Shown: positions 1 to 9,622 of the stretch, one piece after another
Numbering within the stretch: position 1 is the stretch's first letter
How the letters are laid out: each line of letters starts with the position of its first letter
Source: Streptomyces cellostaticus
GTDB lineage: Bacteria; Actinomycetota; Actinomycetes; Streptomycetales; Streptomycetaceae
Direction: 5' to 3'
Assembly (NCBI RefSeq): GCF_001513965.1
Contig: NZ_KQ948016.1
Coordinates: 521,241-585,240 of the forward strand
Length of the DNA: 64,000 nucleotides
The notes under the pieces: generated by a model
Database searches by the model: none
Seen by the model: the letters and a program-made list of their open reading frames with translations, nothing else
What the model was told of the DNA's origin: nothing
Program-made: the position numbers and the translations under genes

Positions 1-184
1 TACCGCATAACGCACGCAGGAACCCCTCCCAGGCCGAAGCCTGGAAGGCGATGACATGCCCGTCCGGACGATGCGACGCGCGCACCCGAACTCCCCCGTC
101 CGTCAGGGCGACTTCCACGCACTCGTACGGGTCGCATGCACTGCTTTTGCGCCAGCCGAGTGCGAGCAGGTCACCGTCGCCCAC
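1..184 (-). CDS. DUF397 protein, C-terminus cut by window edge
   Basis: Reading leftwards from a GTG at 184, the frame gives a peptide with LGWRKSSACDPYECVEVAL, then GVRVRAS and IAFQASAWEGFL. This is the DUF397 pattern: WRKSS near the N-terminus, C.EVA, then the W..F motif. A GGGGGAG sequence lies upstream of the GTG. The last residues fall outside the window. DUF397 proteins are small Streptomyces proteins usually encoded beside an XRE/DUF5753 regulator. No such partner is visible on the upstream side, so it is either beyond the edge or absent. The molecular function is not established; a regulatory role is inferred from the family only. Confidence 0.8.
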   Translation of the reverse strand, partial: MGDGDLLALGWRKSSACDPYECVEVALTDGGVRVRASHRPDGHVIAFQASAWEGFLRALCG

Positions 185-410
185 CCCTGACTCCCCCTCA
201 CCCACGGTCGGCGACCGCGCGGCCGGAGGCTGCTTCGTGCCTGGAAACCCCCGTATTTCCCGCTTTCGCCGGTCCGCACGCACCGTACCGCACACGCGCG
301 GAGCCCCGCAGGATGACGGCGGGAGTGGCCAGTGCGCGGCACAACCCGACCGCCGGTCACTCACTCCTGCCTCGCTTTTGCCCTGAAAAGGTTAGGCTCT
401 CCGAAGCGTT

Positions 411-462
411 GCGCCAAGTTGCAAACAAGCCCGATTGCCTTGTCACACAAGGGACTTGGCGC
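411..462. terminator. nested inverted repeat, probable terminator
   Basis: GCGCCAAGT at 411-419 is the exact reverse complement of ACTTGGCGC at 454-462. Nested inside is a second perfect hairpin, CCTTGT-CAC-ACAAGG (438-452). The stop codon of the small membrane protein gene lies inside this structure, so it most simply acts as its terminator. Nothing else is recognised between 185 and 410. Confidence 0.45.
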
Positions 463-661
463 TCTCGTGTTCCGGCGCGTGCAGCGGCGGCGCGGCGTTG
501 GCCCGGTCGAGGGCCGAGGCGGTGGCGGCGGCCGGACCGACCACGACCGCCGCGACGACACAGATCACGGTCCAGGGTCCGCGCACCGCCCGGGCCCACG
601 CGGAGCCCGCCGGCGCGGACCGCCGCGCCTGCCCGTCCTGCCGCTGTGTACGACCGCTCAT
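443..661 (-). CDS. small membrane or secreted protein, unknown function
   Basis: A 72-residue frame starts at an ATG at 661 with a GGGAGG ribosome site about 9 bases upstream. The product has a basic N-terminus (MSGRTQRQDG...), one hydrophobic stretch at about residues 30-50 (WTVICVVAAVVVG followed by an Ala-rich segment), and a short polar tail. The Ala-rich end of the segment could be a signal-peptidase site or simply the end of a membrane anchor. It lies downstream of and co-directional with the amidase gene, 65 bases away, so the two may share a transcript. No family is recognised. Confidence 0.55.
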   Translation of the reverse strand: MSGRTQRQDGQARRSAPAGSAWARAVRGPWTVICVVAAVVVGPAAATASALDRANAAPPLHAPEHESAKSLV

Positions 662-726
662 CGTTGCCCCGCCTCCCGTCGGCGCGCCCCTGCGTGAGCG
701 CGTGCCTCGACGGTAGGGCGGCGGGC

Positions 727-1587
727 TCAGGGGGTCCGGTGAGCCGCCTGTGGCGTTCCTGTGGGCGTGCCGCCCGCCGTCGTACGGCCCTGCAGCCGGG
801 CCGCTCTCTGCCGGATCTCCGGAAGCCGGGCGGTCAGGGCGGCGCCGGGGCAGGTGGTCATGTAGCCGTCGGTGTGGCCGGCCACGACGGGCAGCGTGGC
901 GGTGGTCCCGGCCCGGTAGCGGCTCCGGTCGTTGCTGGAGACCAGGCGGGTGCGGGCGCGCGGGTCGACGTCGGCGAGGCCGAGTTTCCAGGCGGCGAGG
1001 GCGGCGATCGCGTCGGTCATGGCCTGCGGGACGGGAACGCCCGCGGTGAAGGTGCCGAGGGCGGCGATACCGGTGGTGCGGTGGTTGAAGCCCTGGGCGT
1101 GGGCGCCGGTGACGGGCCGGTCGACACCTCCGGCACGGCCCTCGTAGATGGTGCCGCAGCGGTCGACGAGGAAGTTGTAGCCGATGTCGTCCCAGCCGCG
1201 GATGCCGGTCTGGCCGCTGTACAGGTGCCGGATGATGCGGGGTGCGTCGGCGCAGTCGTAGCGGTTGGGCGAGTCGGTGTGGTGGACGAAGACGGCGACC
1301 ACCTTGTCGTCGTAGCGCGGGGGCGGCCGGCGGTGCCGGGCGGTGGCGCGGTCCAGCCAGGCGGAGCGGGGCACGATGTGCGGCCGGGCGGCGCGGTGGG
1401 CCGTCGCGGGCCGGGCCTCGGCGGGGTCGGCGAGGTGGATCATCGTGGGGCGCTCGACGCCGCGGGCGCACAGCGCCAGCGCGAGGACGGCGCTCAGGCC
1501 GGGCAGACACCCGAGCAGCACCAGCACGCTGCCGGGAAGGGGAGCGCCCCGCCGCCCTTCCCGCGGCGTTCTTCGGAAGACACGCAT
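727..1587 (-). CDS. exported N-acetylmuramoyl-L-alanine amidase (PGRP/Amidase_2 type)
   Basis: The 286-residue product is predicted to cleave the amide bond between muramic acid and L-alanine in peptidoglycan. A basic N-terminus (MRVFRRTPREGRR) precedes a hydrophobic segment at about residues 17-44, so it is exported or anchored outside. The catalytic domain follows with the Amidase_2 zinc ligands visible: His in VHHTDSPNRY, His in VVAGHTDGY and Cys in TTCPG. WDDIGYNFLVD, GTIYEGRAGG and the GFN/TGIA region fit the PGRP fold. The ATG at 1587 is preferred to an earlier in-frame codon because it opens a typical export signal. The C-terminus is a short Thr/Gly-rich tail. It is divergent from the downstream protease gene. 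Confidence 0.88.
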   Translation of the reverse strand: MRVFRRTPREGRRGAPLPGSVLVLLGCLPGLSAVLALALCARGVERPTMIHLADPAEARPATAHRAARPHIVPRSAWLDRATARHRRPPPRYDDKVVAVFVHHTDSPNRYDCADAPRIIRHLYSGQTGIRGWDDIGYNFLVDRCGTIYEGRAGGVDRPVTGAHAQGFNHRTTGIAALGTFTAGVPVPQAMTDAIAALAAWKLGLADVDPRARTRLVSSNDRSRYRAGTTATLPVVAGHTDGYMTTCPGAALTARLPEIRQRAARLQGRTTAGGTPTGTPQAAHRTP

Positions 1588-1786
1588 GGATCCACTGTCG
1601 GGCTGGTCTTCCGGGCCCGCGATGTGTGCTGTGCCACCCGGTGGAACCATCGTCCTGGTCCAGGACGTTTCTGGGGGTATACGCACACGTGGCCGGTTCG
1701 CCGTCCCGGTGGCCTTCACGCGCGCGTGACTGATCAACGGGCCCGTCCCGCCCGTATCAGAAGGGGTCCGAGAGAAAGGCGGCTCC

Positions 1787-2980
1787 GTGGACCTGCTCGA
1801 CCTGGTGCTTGTGCTGGTGGTCCTCGTCTACGCGGCGTCCGGTTACCGGCGCGGGCTGGTGGCCGGATGTCTGTCGCTGGCCGGGTTCGTGGGCGGCGCG
1901 GTCGTCGGTGTGTGGGTGCTGCCGTGGGTGACCGGCCTGGTGGCGCGCGGGTCGGCGGCGGCGACCGTGCTGGCGGTGGTGACGGTGCTGATGCCGGGGA
2001 TGGTGGGGCACGAGCTGGCGGGCCGGCTGGCCCTGCGGCTGCGGCGGGAGCTGGACCGGGAGGGCCGGGGTCCGCTGCGGGTGGCGGACGGGATAGGGGG
2101 TGCTGCGGCCAACTCGGTCGCCGTGCTGATCGTGGCCTGGGTCGCGGCGAGTGTGCTGGCCGCTTCCTCGTCGCAGACCCTGACGACGGCGATACGGAAC
2201 TCGGCGTTGCTGGGTGCGGTGCAGCAGACGATGCCGGGCACGACCCCCGTGTGGTTCTCCCGGGCCACCTCCGCGCTGACCGAGGCGGGCTTCCCGCAGG
2301 TCTTCAACCCGTTCGAGAACGAGTCGACGGCCCAGGTGGCCAGACCCACCGGCGACAGTGTCACGCCCGCGGCGGCGAACGCGGCCAGGCGGAGCACGGT
2401 GAAGATCGAGGGCGCGACCGGCACCGAGGGCCGGGAGGGCAGCGGCTTCGTGTACTCCCCGCAGCATGTGATGACGAACGCGCACGTGGTGGCGGGCATC
2501 GGGCATCCGAGCGTGCGGGTGGGCGGGGCCGGGCGGTCGTACGAGGCCCGGGTGGTGCTCTTCGACCCCGACCGGGATGTGGCGGTGCTGTACGTGCCCG
2601 AGCTGCGTGCCCCGGTGCTGCGGTTCGACCGGAGCGCGGTGCGCGGCGACCCGGCGGTGGTCGCGGGCTATCCGCAGGACGGGAGCCTGGACCTGCAGGC
2701 GGCGACGGTGGCGAACCGGGTGCGGGCGACCGGCCAGAACATCTACAACAACCGTACGGTCACCCGGGAGATCTACTCGATCCGCTCGACGGTCCGGCCG
2801 GGCAACTCCGGCGGCCCGCTGCTGACCACCGACGGCCGGGTGTTCGGCGTGGTCTTCGCCCGCTCCACCTCGGACGCCGAGACGGGGTACGTCCTGACGG
2901 CGGCCGAGGTGGCGGGCGACGCGGGGCGCGCGGACACGGCGACGACGCCGGTGGACACGGGCCCGCTGGTCACGTCGTAG
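1787..2980 (+). CDS. MarP-type membrane-anchored serine protease (CvpA + trypsin-like)
   Basis: The 397-residue protein has four hydrophobic segments in its first ~130 residues, forming a CvpA-like membrane domain. A periplasm-facing chymotrypsin-fold protease follows. Catalytic residues are His233 in TNAHVV, Asp264 in DPDRDVAVL and Ser341 in GNSGGP. The same architecture is known in Mycobacterium tuberculosis MarP, which protects against acid stress; that role is only inferred here. Translation starts at GTG 1787 behind a GAGAAAGG site. It has its own promoter region facing away from the amidase gene, so a joint cell-envelope role is possible but not shown. Confidence 0.88.
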   Translation: MDLLDLVLVLVVLVYAASGYRRGLVAGCLSLAGFVGGAVVGVWVLPWVTGLVARGSAAATVLAVVTVLMPGMVGHELAGRLALRLRRELDREGRGPLRVADGIGGAAANSVAVLIVAWVAASVLAASSSQTLTTAIRNSALLGAVQQTMPGTTPVWFSRATSALTEAGFPQVFNPFENESTAQVARPTGDSVTPAAANAARRSTVKIEGATGTEGREGSGFVYSPQHVMTNAHVVAGIGHPSVRVGGAGRSYEARVVLFDPDRDVAVLYVPELRAPVLRFDRSAVRGDPAVVAGYPQDGSLDLQAATVANRVRATGQNIYNNRTVTREIYSIRSTVRPGNSGGPLLTTDGRVFGVVFARSTSDAETGYVLTAAEVAGDAGRADTATTPVDTGPLVTS

Positions 2981-2994
2981 CGCTCAGGCGGCGC

Positions 2995-3483
2995 TCACAG
3001 GGAGCGGCCCATGAACACGTCGTCGGCGTACTTTCCCCGGAGCAGGAACTCCTCGGGCAGCACGCCCTCGACCACGAACCCCTCGGACTCGTAGAGCCGG
3101 CGGGCCGGGGTGTTGTGCCCGAGCACGCGCAGGGTGATGCGGCGCGCGCCGCGCGCCCGCGCCTGTTCGACGGCGGCCCGGATCAGCGCGCGGCCGACGC
3201 CCTTGCCGCGGGCGTCGTCGTGGACGGCGAGTCCCTGGATCTGCCGTACGTGCGCGTTCGCGGCGAGCGGGGTCGGGAAGCCGAGGAGGACGTAGCCGAC
3301 GACGCGCCCGCCGAGCTCGGCGACCAGCGTGTCCTCGGGGGTGTGCCGGTCACCGAAGAAGGGGTCGTACGGCGGCTGCGGCTCGGGTACGACCGCGTGC
3401 AGCGTGGACCAGGTGGCCTTGTCGAGGAGGGTCAGCTCCTGGTCGTCCTCGGGCAGGGCGATGCGTATGTACGGCTCCGGCAT
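2995..3483 (-). CDS. GNAT-family N-acetyltransferase
   Basis: A 162-residue single-domain GNAT protein that would transfer an acetyl group from acetyl-CoA to an amine. Motif A is clear: GLAVHDDARGKGVGRALI, with the acetyl-CoA-binding pyrophosphate loop. It is followed by A.RRITLRVLGHNTPARRLYESEGF, the usual motif B. The start is the ATG at 3483; the frame continues further upstream but into the start region of the oppositely oriented epimerase gene. It converges on the MarP gene with only 14 bases between stops. The substrate cannot be told from sequence. Confidence 0.85.
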   Translation of the reverse strand: MPEPYIRIALPEDDQELTLLDKATWSTLHAVVPEPQPPYDPFFGDRHTPEDTLVAELGGRVVGYVLLGFPTPLAANAHVRQIQGLAVHDDARGKGVGRALIRAAVEQARARGARRITLRVLGHNTPARRLYESEGFVVEGVLPEEFLLRGKYADDVFMGRSL

Positions 3484-3565
3484 GACGGCCACCCTATGAC
3501 GGCGGATGACGCCGACCCACGGGAATTTACGCTGATCCTGCGGGCCGGAGGCGCATGCTGGGATC

Positions 3566-4459
3566 ATGGAACTTTCAAGAATCGCCGTGGCCGGAGCGTC
3601 CGGTCTGATCGGCAGCGCCCTGGTGCGGTCCCTGACCGCCGACGGGCACGAGGTGGTGCGCCTGGTCCGCCGTGCGCCCCGGGACGGGAGCGAGGTCCGC
3701 TGGGACCCGGCGCGGCAGCAGGTGGACGCGGGCGGGCTGGCCGGCTGCGACGTGGTGGTCAACCTCGCGGGGGCGGGGATCGGCGACCGGCGCTGGACGC
3801 CGGAGTACAAGCGCCTGATCCGGGACAGCCGGGTGCTGGGCACGGCGGCGCTGGCCGAGGCGGTGGCCTCGCTGGACACCCCGCCGCGGGTGTTCGTGAA
3901 CGGCAGCGCGATGGGCATCTACGGCGACACCGGCGACCGGGCCGTGGACGAGGACGCGCCGCCGGGGGACGGTTTCCTGCCGTCTCTGTGCGTGGAGTGG
4001 GAGGAGGCGGCGGCGCCCGTGCAGGAGGCGGGCGTGCGGACGGTGTTCCTGCGCACGGGACTGGTGGTCGCGCGCGGCGGCGGGGCCTGGGGGCGGCTGT
4101 TCCCGCTGTTCAGGGCGGGGCTCGGGGGGCGCATGGGCGACGGGCGGCAGTACTGGTCGTACATCGCGCTGCACGACGAGGTCGCCGCGATCCGGCATCT
4201 CATCGACCACGACACGCTGTCCGGGCCGTTCAACCTGACCGCGCCGCAGCCGCTGACGAACCGTGAGGTCACCCGGGCGATGGGGCGGGTGCTGCACCGG
4301 CCGACGCTGTTCGCGGTGCCGGCTCCCGTGCTGCGGACGGTGCTGGGCGAGATGGCCGGGGAGGTGCTGGGCAGCCTGCGGGTGGTGCCGAAGCGGCTGC
4401 TGGAGTCGGGGTTCACCTTTGCGTTCCCGGGCATCGAGGACGCGATCCGCGCTGCCTGA
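3566..4459 (+). CDS. TIGR01777-family NAD(P)-dependent epimerase/dehydratase-like protein
   Basis: The 297-residue product begins with the Rossmann nucleotide-binding motif GASGLIGSALV. It carries family signatures NLAGAGIGDRRW, KRLIRDSR, FVNGSAMGIYGDTG, FLPSLCVEWE and the C-terminal domain (DUF1731-like) ending PKRLLESGF.F.FP. These define the TIGR01777 short-chain dehydrogenase/reductase-related family. Its members are cytoplasmic and widespread, but their reaction is mostly unknown. It is divergently placed from the GNAT gene with about 80 bases between starts. Confidence 0.88.
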   Translation: MELSRIAVAGASGLIGSALVRSLTADGHEVVRLVRRAPRDGSEVRWDPARQQVDAGGLAGCDVVVNLAGAGIGDRRWTPEYKRLIRDSRVLGTAALAEAVASLDTPPRVFVNGSAMGIYGDTGDRAVDEDAPPGDGFLPSLCVEWEEAAAPVQEAGVRTVFLRTGLVVARGGGAWGRLFPLFRAGLGGRMGDGRQYWSYIALHDEVAAIRHLIDHDTLSGPFNLTAPQPLTNREVTRAMGRVLHRPTLFAVPAPVLRTVLGEMAGEVLGSLRVVPKRLLESGFTFAFPGIEDAIRAA

Positions 4460-4652
4460 CCTGACTTCGGGAATCTCCTGAGACCTCCTGCGATCTCTTG
4501 TGACCGTATGCGACCGCCGTGCGACCGTGCCCTGTTGATGCGCGACTGTTCCTGACCGATCGCGGCCCTAACCTCGACCCGAACTCGGGTATTCCCGGAG
4601 CCAGTTGGGGGCATCACGTCTCCACCGGCCGCGCAACCACAGGAGGGGCCTC

Positions 4653-6017
4653 GTGCTTGAGCCCGCGTACCAGGTGGACGTCGTCATCGTGGGAGCCGGC
4701 ATAGCCGGACTCTCGGCGGCCCATCGGCTCACCAGCGCAGGAGTAACGACCGCAGTCCTGGAGGCCGCCCCTTACGCGGGCGGCCGTATGTCGACCGAGA
4801 AGGTCGACGGCTTCCGGCTCGACCGCATCGGACAACTGCTGTCCACGTCCTATCCCGAACTCCGGCTCACCCCGGGGCTCGGCTCGCTCGCCCTGCGCCG
4901 CTTCGCGCCGGGCGTCCTGCTGCACCGCGACGGACGCACGCACCGGGCGGGTGCACCGGCGGCCGGAGGGAGCGCAAGGGGCGCACTCCATGTGGTGCGC
5001 GCCCTGGCAAGCGCCCCCAGGGGTTCGGCGGCCACGCCGGGCCGGGCCGGTGCGCCGCTGGGCGGCGCGGTCGACCAGGCACGGCTCGGCACCGCCCTGG
5101 GCCGCATCGCCGCCACCCCCGTCGAACGCCTGCTGTCCCGGCCCGAACTGCCCGCCGCGCAGGCGCTCGCGGCCCGTGGGGTGCCCGCCCGGACGATCGA
5201 CGGCTTCCTGCGTCCGCTGCTCGCCGCGCTGCTGTGCGACCCGGAGCTGACCACGTCCAGCCGGTGCGCCGACCTGGCGCTGCACTCCTTCGCGAGCGGG
5301 CGGCTGTGCGTGCCGGAGGGCGGCGCGGAGGTGCTGCCGGAGCAGCTGGCCCGCGCGCTGCCGGCCGGCACCGTGCACACCGGGGTGCGGGTCACCTCCG
5401 TGTCCACGACCTCGGTGACCACGGCCGAGCACGGTGAGATCCGCTGCCGTGCGGTGCTGCTGGCGACCGACGCGCGGGCCGCGGCCGAACTGCTGCCGGG
5501 CCTCAGGGTGCCGGACTTCCACCCGGTGACGGTCGTCCACCACACCACGGACGACCCGACGGCGGTCTTCGCGACGGGCACGTCACTGCTGCTGGACGCC
5601 GACCGCGGTGGGCCGGTCGCACACACGGCGGTGCTCAGCACCGTGGACCCGAGCCGCGCGCCGGCCGGCCGGGTCCTGATCTCCTCGACGGTCCTGGGCA
5701 CCCCGCCCGACGGAATCGACACCGCCGTCCGCATCCACCTCTCCCGGCTCTACGGCACCTCGACGCGCCGCTGGGAGACGCTGGCGGTGCATCACACACC
5801 GGAAGCGGTACCGGCGATGCGCCCACCGCACGATCTGCGCCGCCCGGTACGCCTGCTGGCGGGCCTGTACGTCTGCGGCGACCACCGCGACACCAGCACG
5901 GTCCAGGGAGCCCTGCACTCGGCCCACCGCGCCACCACGGCGATCCTGTCCGACCTGGGCGCAGCAGGCTCGGTGAACAGGGCGGACCCGGCCCCGACGA
6001 TGCCGCGCGCCGCGTAG
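4653..6017 (+). CDS. FAD-dependent oxidoreductase (amine/protoporphyrinogen oxidase-like)
   Basis: The 454-residue protein starts at GTG 4653 with an AGGAGG site at 4641. The N-terminus VDVVIVGAGIAGLSAAHRL is the dinucleotide-binding GxGxxG motif, followed by the acidic ribose-binding residue in VLEA and the GGRM motif. This is the flavin amine oxidase/protoporphyrinogen oxidase superfamily. The C-terminal LYVCGDHRDTSTVQGALHSA matches the second FAD-binding motif seen in phytoene-desaturase-like and squalene-associated oxidases. The substrate is not identified. Its stop is 17 bases from the stop of the convergent regulator gene. Confidence 0.85.
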   Translation: MLEPAYQVDVVIVGAGIAGLSAAHRLTSAGVTTAVLEAAPYAGGRMSTEKVDGFRLDRIGQLLSTSYPELRLTPGLGSLALRRFAPGVLLHRDGRTHRAGAPAAGGSARGALHVVRALASAPRGSAATPGRAGAPLGGAVDQARLGTALGRIAATPVERLLSRPELPAAQALAARGVPARTIDGFLRPLLAALLCDPELTTSSRCADLALHSFASGRLCVPEGGAEVLPEQLARALPAGTVHTGVRVTSVSTTSVTTAEHGEIRCRAVLLATDARAAAELLPGLRVPDFHPVTVVHHTTDDPTAVFATGTSLLLDADRGGPVAHTAVLSTVDPSRAPAGRVLISSTVLGTPPDGIDTAVRIHLSRLYGTSTRRWETLAVHHTPEAVPAMRPPHDLRRPVRLLAGLYVCGDHRDTSTVQGALHSAHRATTAILSDLGAAGSVNRADPAPTMPRAA

Positions 6018-6033
6018 ACCGACGGGCCCCCGC

Positions 6034-7497
6034 TCAGCCCAGTGCCGCAACCTTGTCCCGGTACCCCCTCACCGGTGCCGCGTCCTTGTACGGCTCCAGA
6101 CGCCGTTCGAAGTCCTTGACGTACTCGATCGCGCGAGCGGACCGCATCTCCGCCGCCTGGCCGGCGGCCTCCGCGGCCAGCGTGCAGGCCTGGTCGAGTT
6201 CGCCGAGGCCGAGCCGGGCGGTGGCGAGGACGACCCGGCAGAAGAGGCGGCTGCGGGCGTAGGAGGGGGCGCGGAGCTGGAGGGAGCGTTCCGCGTGCTG
6301 TGCGGCGGCCCGGAACTGCTGCAGGTCACGGTGGCAGTGCCCGAACTCGTCGGCGAGCTGCGCCTCGTCGAAGAACCGGGCCCAGTACGGCACCTCGTCC
6401 CCGGGCCGGGCCGCCTCCAGGGCGCGCTCGGCCCGCACCAGCGCCCCGGTGCACGCCCTCACCTCCCCGAGCACCCCGTGCGCGCGGGCCTCGGAGGCGT
6501 GCAGCAGCGCCTGCACGACCGGCGGCGCGCCGGTGCCCACCCCCTGCTGCGCCACCCGGGCCAGCTGCACCGCCTCCCTGCCGTGCCCGAGGTAGACGGC
6601 CTGACGGCTCATGGTGACCAGCACGTAGGAGCCGTAGGCCCGGTCCCCGGCCGCCTGGGCGAGCCGCAGGGCCTGCACGAAGTACCGCTGGGCGAGTCCG
6701 TGCGCGGCGATGTCGTACGAGGTCCAGCCCGCGAGCCGGGTGAGGTCGGAGGCCGCCGCGAACAGCCGGCGGCCGGTCTGCTCGTCGTAGACGCCGCGCA
6801 GCATCGGCTCGCACTCGTGCTCCAGATAGCGCACCAGGGCCTGCCGTGCGTGGCCGCCGCCGTACGCGTCGTCGAGGGTGCGGAACAGCTCGCCGACCGA
6901 GCGCAGCGCGGCGATGTCGCCGCCGGTGACCTTGTGGCCGGGGGCGCGGGCGGCGTGTCCGCGGGGCCGGTGCGGAGCCGGTACGGCTTCCGGCCGGTCC
7001 TTGAGGGCGGGGCGGCCCTGGGCGGGCACCCGGGCCACCGGCTCACGGGCCACCCGGTCGTCGGCCTTGCCGATCAGCCAGTCCCGGCTGGGCACGACGA
7101 GCCCCGCCGGAGTGAAGGCGATCTTGCGCAGCTCGGCGTGGCTGCCGGAGTCCTTGCGCCACAGCCCGCTGACGATGTCGACGGCCTCCTCCGGGGTGGC
7201 CGCGAACTCCAGGCCGGCGTACACCGGGGCGCAGGCGTCCAGGCCGAGATCCTGGGCCGTGAGGCGGCGCCCGAGCCGGCGGGTGAAGACCTCGGCGATC
7301 AGCGCGGGCGTCGTACCGCGGGGCTGCTGGCCGCGCAGCCACCGGGTGACCGATGTCTTGTCGTATCTGAGGTCCAGCCCGTGCTCCAGACCGAGCTGGT
7401 CGACGCGACGGGCCAGACCCGCGTTGGAGAACCCCGCCTCTGCGATGAGCGCGGCGAGCTGGCGGTTGGGGGTGCGCTGCGCGGGTCGGTCCGTCAT
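6034..7497 (-). CDS. HTH/TPR-type regulatory protein (NsdA-like family)
   Basis: The 487-residue product starts at ATG 7497 (MTDRPAQRTPNRQLAALIAEAG). The N-terminal ~80 residues contain a helix-turn-helix-like region (NAGLARRVDQLG ... TSVTRWLRGQQPRGTTPALIAEVF). A long helical remainder rich in Ala, Arg and Leu has TPR-like repeats (RQAVYLGHGREAVQLARVAQQG; QFRAAAQHAERSLQL). This architecture is typical of the large Streptomyces family that includes NsdA, a repressor of development and antibiotic production. That function is known for relatives, not shown here. The gene lies just upstream of and divergent from lipB. Confidence 0.8.
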   Translation of the reverse strand: MTDRPAQRTPNRQLAALIAEAGFSNAGLARRVDQLGLEHGLDLRYDKTSVTRWLRGQQPRGTTPALIAEVFTRRLGRRLTAQDLGLDACAPVYAGLEFAATPEEAVDIVSGLWRKDSGSHAELRKIAFTPAGLVVPSRDWLIGKADDRVAREPVARVPAQGRPALKDRPEAVPAPHRPRGHAARAPGHKVTGGDIAALRSVGELFRTLDDAYGGGHARQALVRYLEHECEPMLRGVYDEQTGRRLFAAASDLTRLAGWTSYDIAAHGLAQRYFVQALRLAQAAGDRAYGSYVLVTMSRQAVYLGHGREAVQLARVAQQGVGTGAPPVVQALLHASEARAHGVLGEVRACTGALVRAERALEAARPGDEVPYWARFFDEAQLADEFGHCHRDLQQFRAAAQHAERSLQLRAPSYARSRLFCRVVLATARLGLGELDQACTLAAEAAGQAAEMRSARAIEYVKDFERRLEPYKDAAPVRGYRDKVAALG

Positions 7498-7737
7498 CTG
7501 TGGTGCGGTCTCCTGCCTTCCGGGCTTCTGAAGTGCCGGGATTGCCTGTGAGCAGCCCTTATGGCCTATTGGACGGCGCGAATGTAGCGGAGAGTGAGCA
7601 GGTGATCGCACGGTTCGCCATGTATTCATCCGATCGTGTGAGGATTGCCCGCAAGGCTGACGTACGCCGGTCGGACGTACAGTGGCGTGGGCGCGTTACA
7701 GGCCTGACACACCGGTTCGCTGAGGGAGGCGCTTGCC

Positions 7738-8535
7738 GTGAGTGAGTTGCGGTTCGTCCGCATGGGGTTCGGTGCGGATGCCGTCGATTACCAGGAGGCG
7801 TGGGACGAGCAGCGCCGGGTGCACACGGCCCGGTTCGCCGACGAGGTTCCCGACACCGTGATCCTCCTGGAACACCCCCCGGTGTACACGGCGGGCCGCC
7901 GCACCGAGGACAGCGAGCGCCCGCTGGACGGCACCCCGGTCATCGACGTGGACCGCGGCGGCAAGATCACCTGGCACGGCCCCGGCCAGCTGGTCGGCTA
8001 CCCGATCCAGAAGCTGCCCCGCCCGGTGGACGTCGTCGCCCATGTGCGCCGCCTCGAAGAGGCGCTCATCCGCACCTGTGCCGAGTTCGGCCTGGAGACC
8101 ACCCGGGTCGAGGGCCGCAGCGGCGTGTGGGTGCTCGGCGACCCGGTCGAGCAGCGGCCTGCGCTCGGCGGGCTCTCCCTCGACTTCGACCCGCGCCTCA
8201 CCGACGAGGAGTTCGACCCCCGCCTCGACGGCCCGGAGTACGCGCCCTCCAACGCCGGCCAGCGCCGCGAGGACCGCAAGATCGCCGCGATCGGCATCCG
8301 GGTCGCCAAGGGCGTCACGATGCACGGCTTCGCCCTCAACGTGAACCCCGACAACAAGTGGTTCGACCGGATCATCCCGTGCGGCATCCGGGACGCGGGG
8401 GTGGCCTCCCTGGCCAACGAGCTCGGCCGGGACATCACCATCGAGGACGTCCTGCCGGTGGCGGAGCGCCACCTGAAGGACATCCTGGAGAACGCGGAAC
8501 TGAAGCCCCGCGTGATCGAAAAGGCCACGGCCTGA
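7738..8535 (+). CDS. lipB: lipB, octanoyltransferase
   Basis: This 265-residue enzyme moves octanoate from octanoyl-ACP to the lipoyl domains of dehydrogenase complexes and the glycine cleavage H protein, the first step of lipoate assembly. Family motifs are present: the [18 protein letters not shown] block, GVWVLG, the catalytic-lysine region [22 protein letters not shown], and the catalytic cysteine in IIPCGIRD. Translation starts at GTG 7738 behind GAGGGAGG. In the promoter region a GACGTAC motif occurs twice, 15 bases apart (7659-7665 and 7674-7680), which may be an operator. lipA follows 106 bases downstream. Confidence 0.96.
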   Translation: MSELRFVRMGFGADAVDYQEAWDEQRRVHTARFADEVPDTVILLEHPPVYTAGRRTEDSERPLDGTPVIDVDRGGKITWHGPGQLVGYPIQKLPRPVDVVAHVRRLEEALIRTCAEFGLETTRVEGRSGVWVLGDPVEQRPALGGLSLDFDPRLTDEEFDPRLDGPEYAPSNAGQRREDRKIAAIGIRVAKGVTMHGFALNVNPDNKWFDRIIPCGIRDAGVASLANELGRDITIEDVLPVAERHLKDILENAELKPRVIEKATA

Positions 8536-8641
8536 TCAGGGAATGCGCCCTGCGGCCGCGAGGTTGGCCTCACCGGTAGGGCTCAGTTAACACGGGCGTA
8601 CCCTGGTGTACGCCGAAGAATCGAAGCTACAGGGAGCCGCT

Positions 8642-9607
8642 GTGTCCGCAGTCACGCCCGACGGACGCAAGATGCTGCGCCTGGAGGTCCGCAACAGCCA
8701 GACCCCCATCGAGCGCAAGCCCGAGTGGATCAAGACCCGGGCGAAAATGGGTCCCGAGTACACGAAGATGCAGAACCTCGTGAAGAGCGAGGGCCTGCAC
8801 ACGGTCTGCCAGGAAGCCGGCTGCCCGAACATCTACGAGTGCTGGGAGGACCGCGAGGCGACCTTCCTCATCGGCGGCGACCAGTGCACCCGGCGCTGCG
8901 ACTTCTGCCAGATCGACACCGGCAAGCCCGAGGCCCTGGACCGCGACGAGCCGCGCCGCGTGGGCGAGTCCGTCGTCACCATGGACCTGAACTACGCCAC
9001 CATCACCGGCGTCGCCCGCGACGACCTGGAGGACGGCGGCGCCTGGCTGTACGCCGAGACCGTGCGCCAGATCCACCGGCAGACCGCCGAGCGCGAGGGC
9101 GGCCGTACGAAGGTGGAGCTGCTGGCCCCCGACTTCAACGCGGTCCCCGAGCAGCTGGCCGAGGTCTTCTCCGCCCGCCCCGAGGTCTTCGCGCACAACG
9201 TCGAGACCGTGCCCCGGATCTTCAAGCGGATCCGCCCCGGCTTCCGCTACGAGCGCTCGCTGAAGGTCATCACCGAGGCCCGCGACTACGGCCTGGTCAC
9301 CAAGTCCAACCTGATCCTCGGCATGGGCGAGACCCGCGAGGAGGTCAGCGAGGCGCTCAAGCAGCTGCACGACGCCGGCTGCGAGCTGGTCACCATCACC
9401 CAGTACCTGCGCCCCTCCGTGCGCCACCACCCGGTGGAGCGCTGGGTCAAGCCGCAGGAGTTCGTGGAGCTGAAGGAGGAGGCCGAGCAGATCGGCTTCT
9501 CCGGTGTGATGTCCGGCCCGCTCGTGCGGTCCTCCTACCGCGCCGGGCGCCTGTACCAGATGGCGATCGAGAAGCGCGGTTCGTACATCGCGACCCAGGC
9601 TGTGTGA
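8642..9607 (+). CDS. lipA: lipA, lipoyl synthase (radical SAM)
   Basis: The 321-residue enzyme inserts two sulfurs into protein-bound octanoate, completing lipoyl cofactor synthesis after LipB. Both iron-sulfur clusters are visible: the auxiliary cluster motif [12 protein letters not shown] and the radical SAM motif [17 protein letters not shown] and the C-terminal [11 protein letters not shown] block, with the cluster-binding RSSY serine, are also present. GTG 8642 is chosen over an earlier in-frame codon because AGGGAG sits about 8 bases upstream and the protein then begins [18 protein letters not shown], the normal actinobacterial LipA N-terminus. Confidence 0.97.
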   Translation: MSAVTPDGRKMLRLEVRNSQTPIERKPEWIKTRAKMGPEYTKMQNLVKSEGLHTVCQEAGCPNIYECWEDREATFLIGGDQCTRRCDFCQIDTGKPEALDRDEPRRVGESVVTMDLNYATITGVARDDLEDGGAWLYAETVRQIHRQTAEREGGRTKVELLAPDFNAVPEQLAEVFSARPEVFAHNVETVPRIFKRIRPGFRYERSLKVITEARDYGLVTKSNLILGMGETREEVSEALKQLHDAGCELVTITQYLRPSVRHHPVERWVKPQEFVELKEEAEQIGFSGVMSGPLVRSSYRAGRLYQMAIEKRGSYIATQAV

Positions 9608-9622
9608 ATTCGCGCACAAGCA

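Noticed and set aside
136..4266. Very long open frame (1,376 codons) across the first 4 kb of the plus strand
   Set aside because: High GC leaves antisense and off-frame stretches open. The frame is Arg/Gly/Ala-rich, crosses several real genes on both strands and has no start context.
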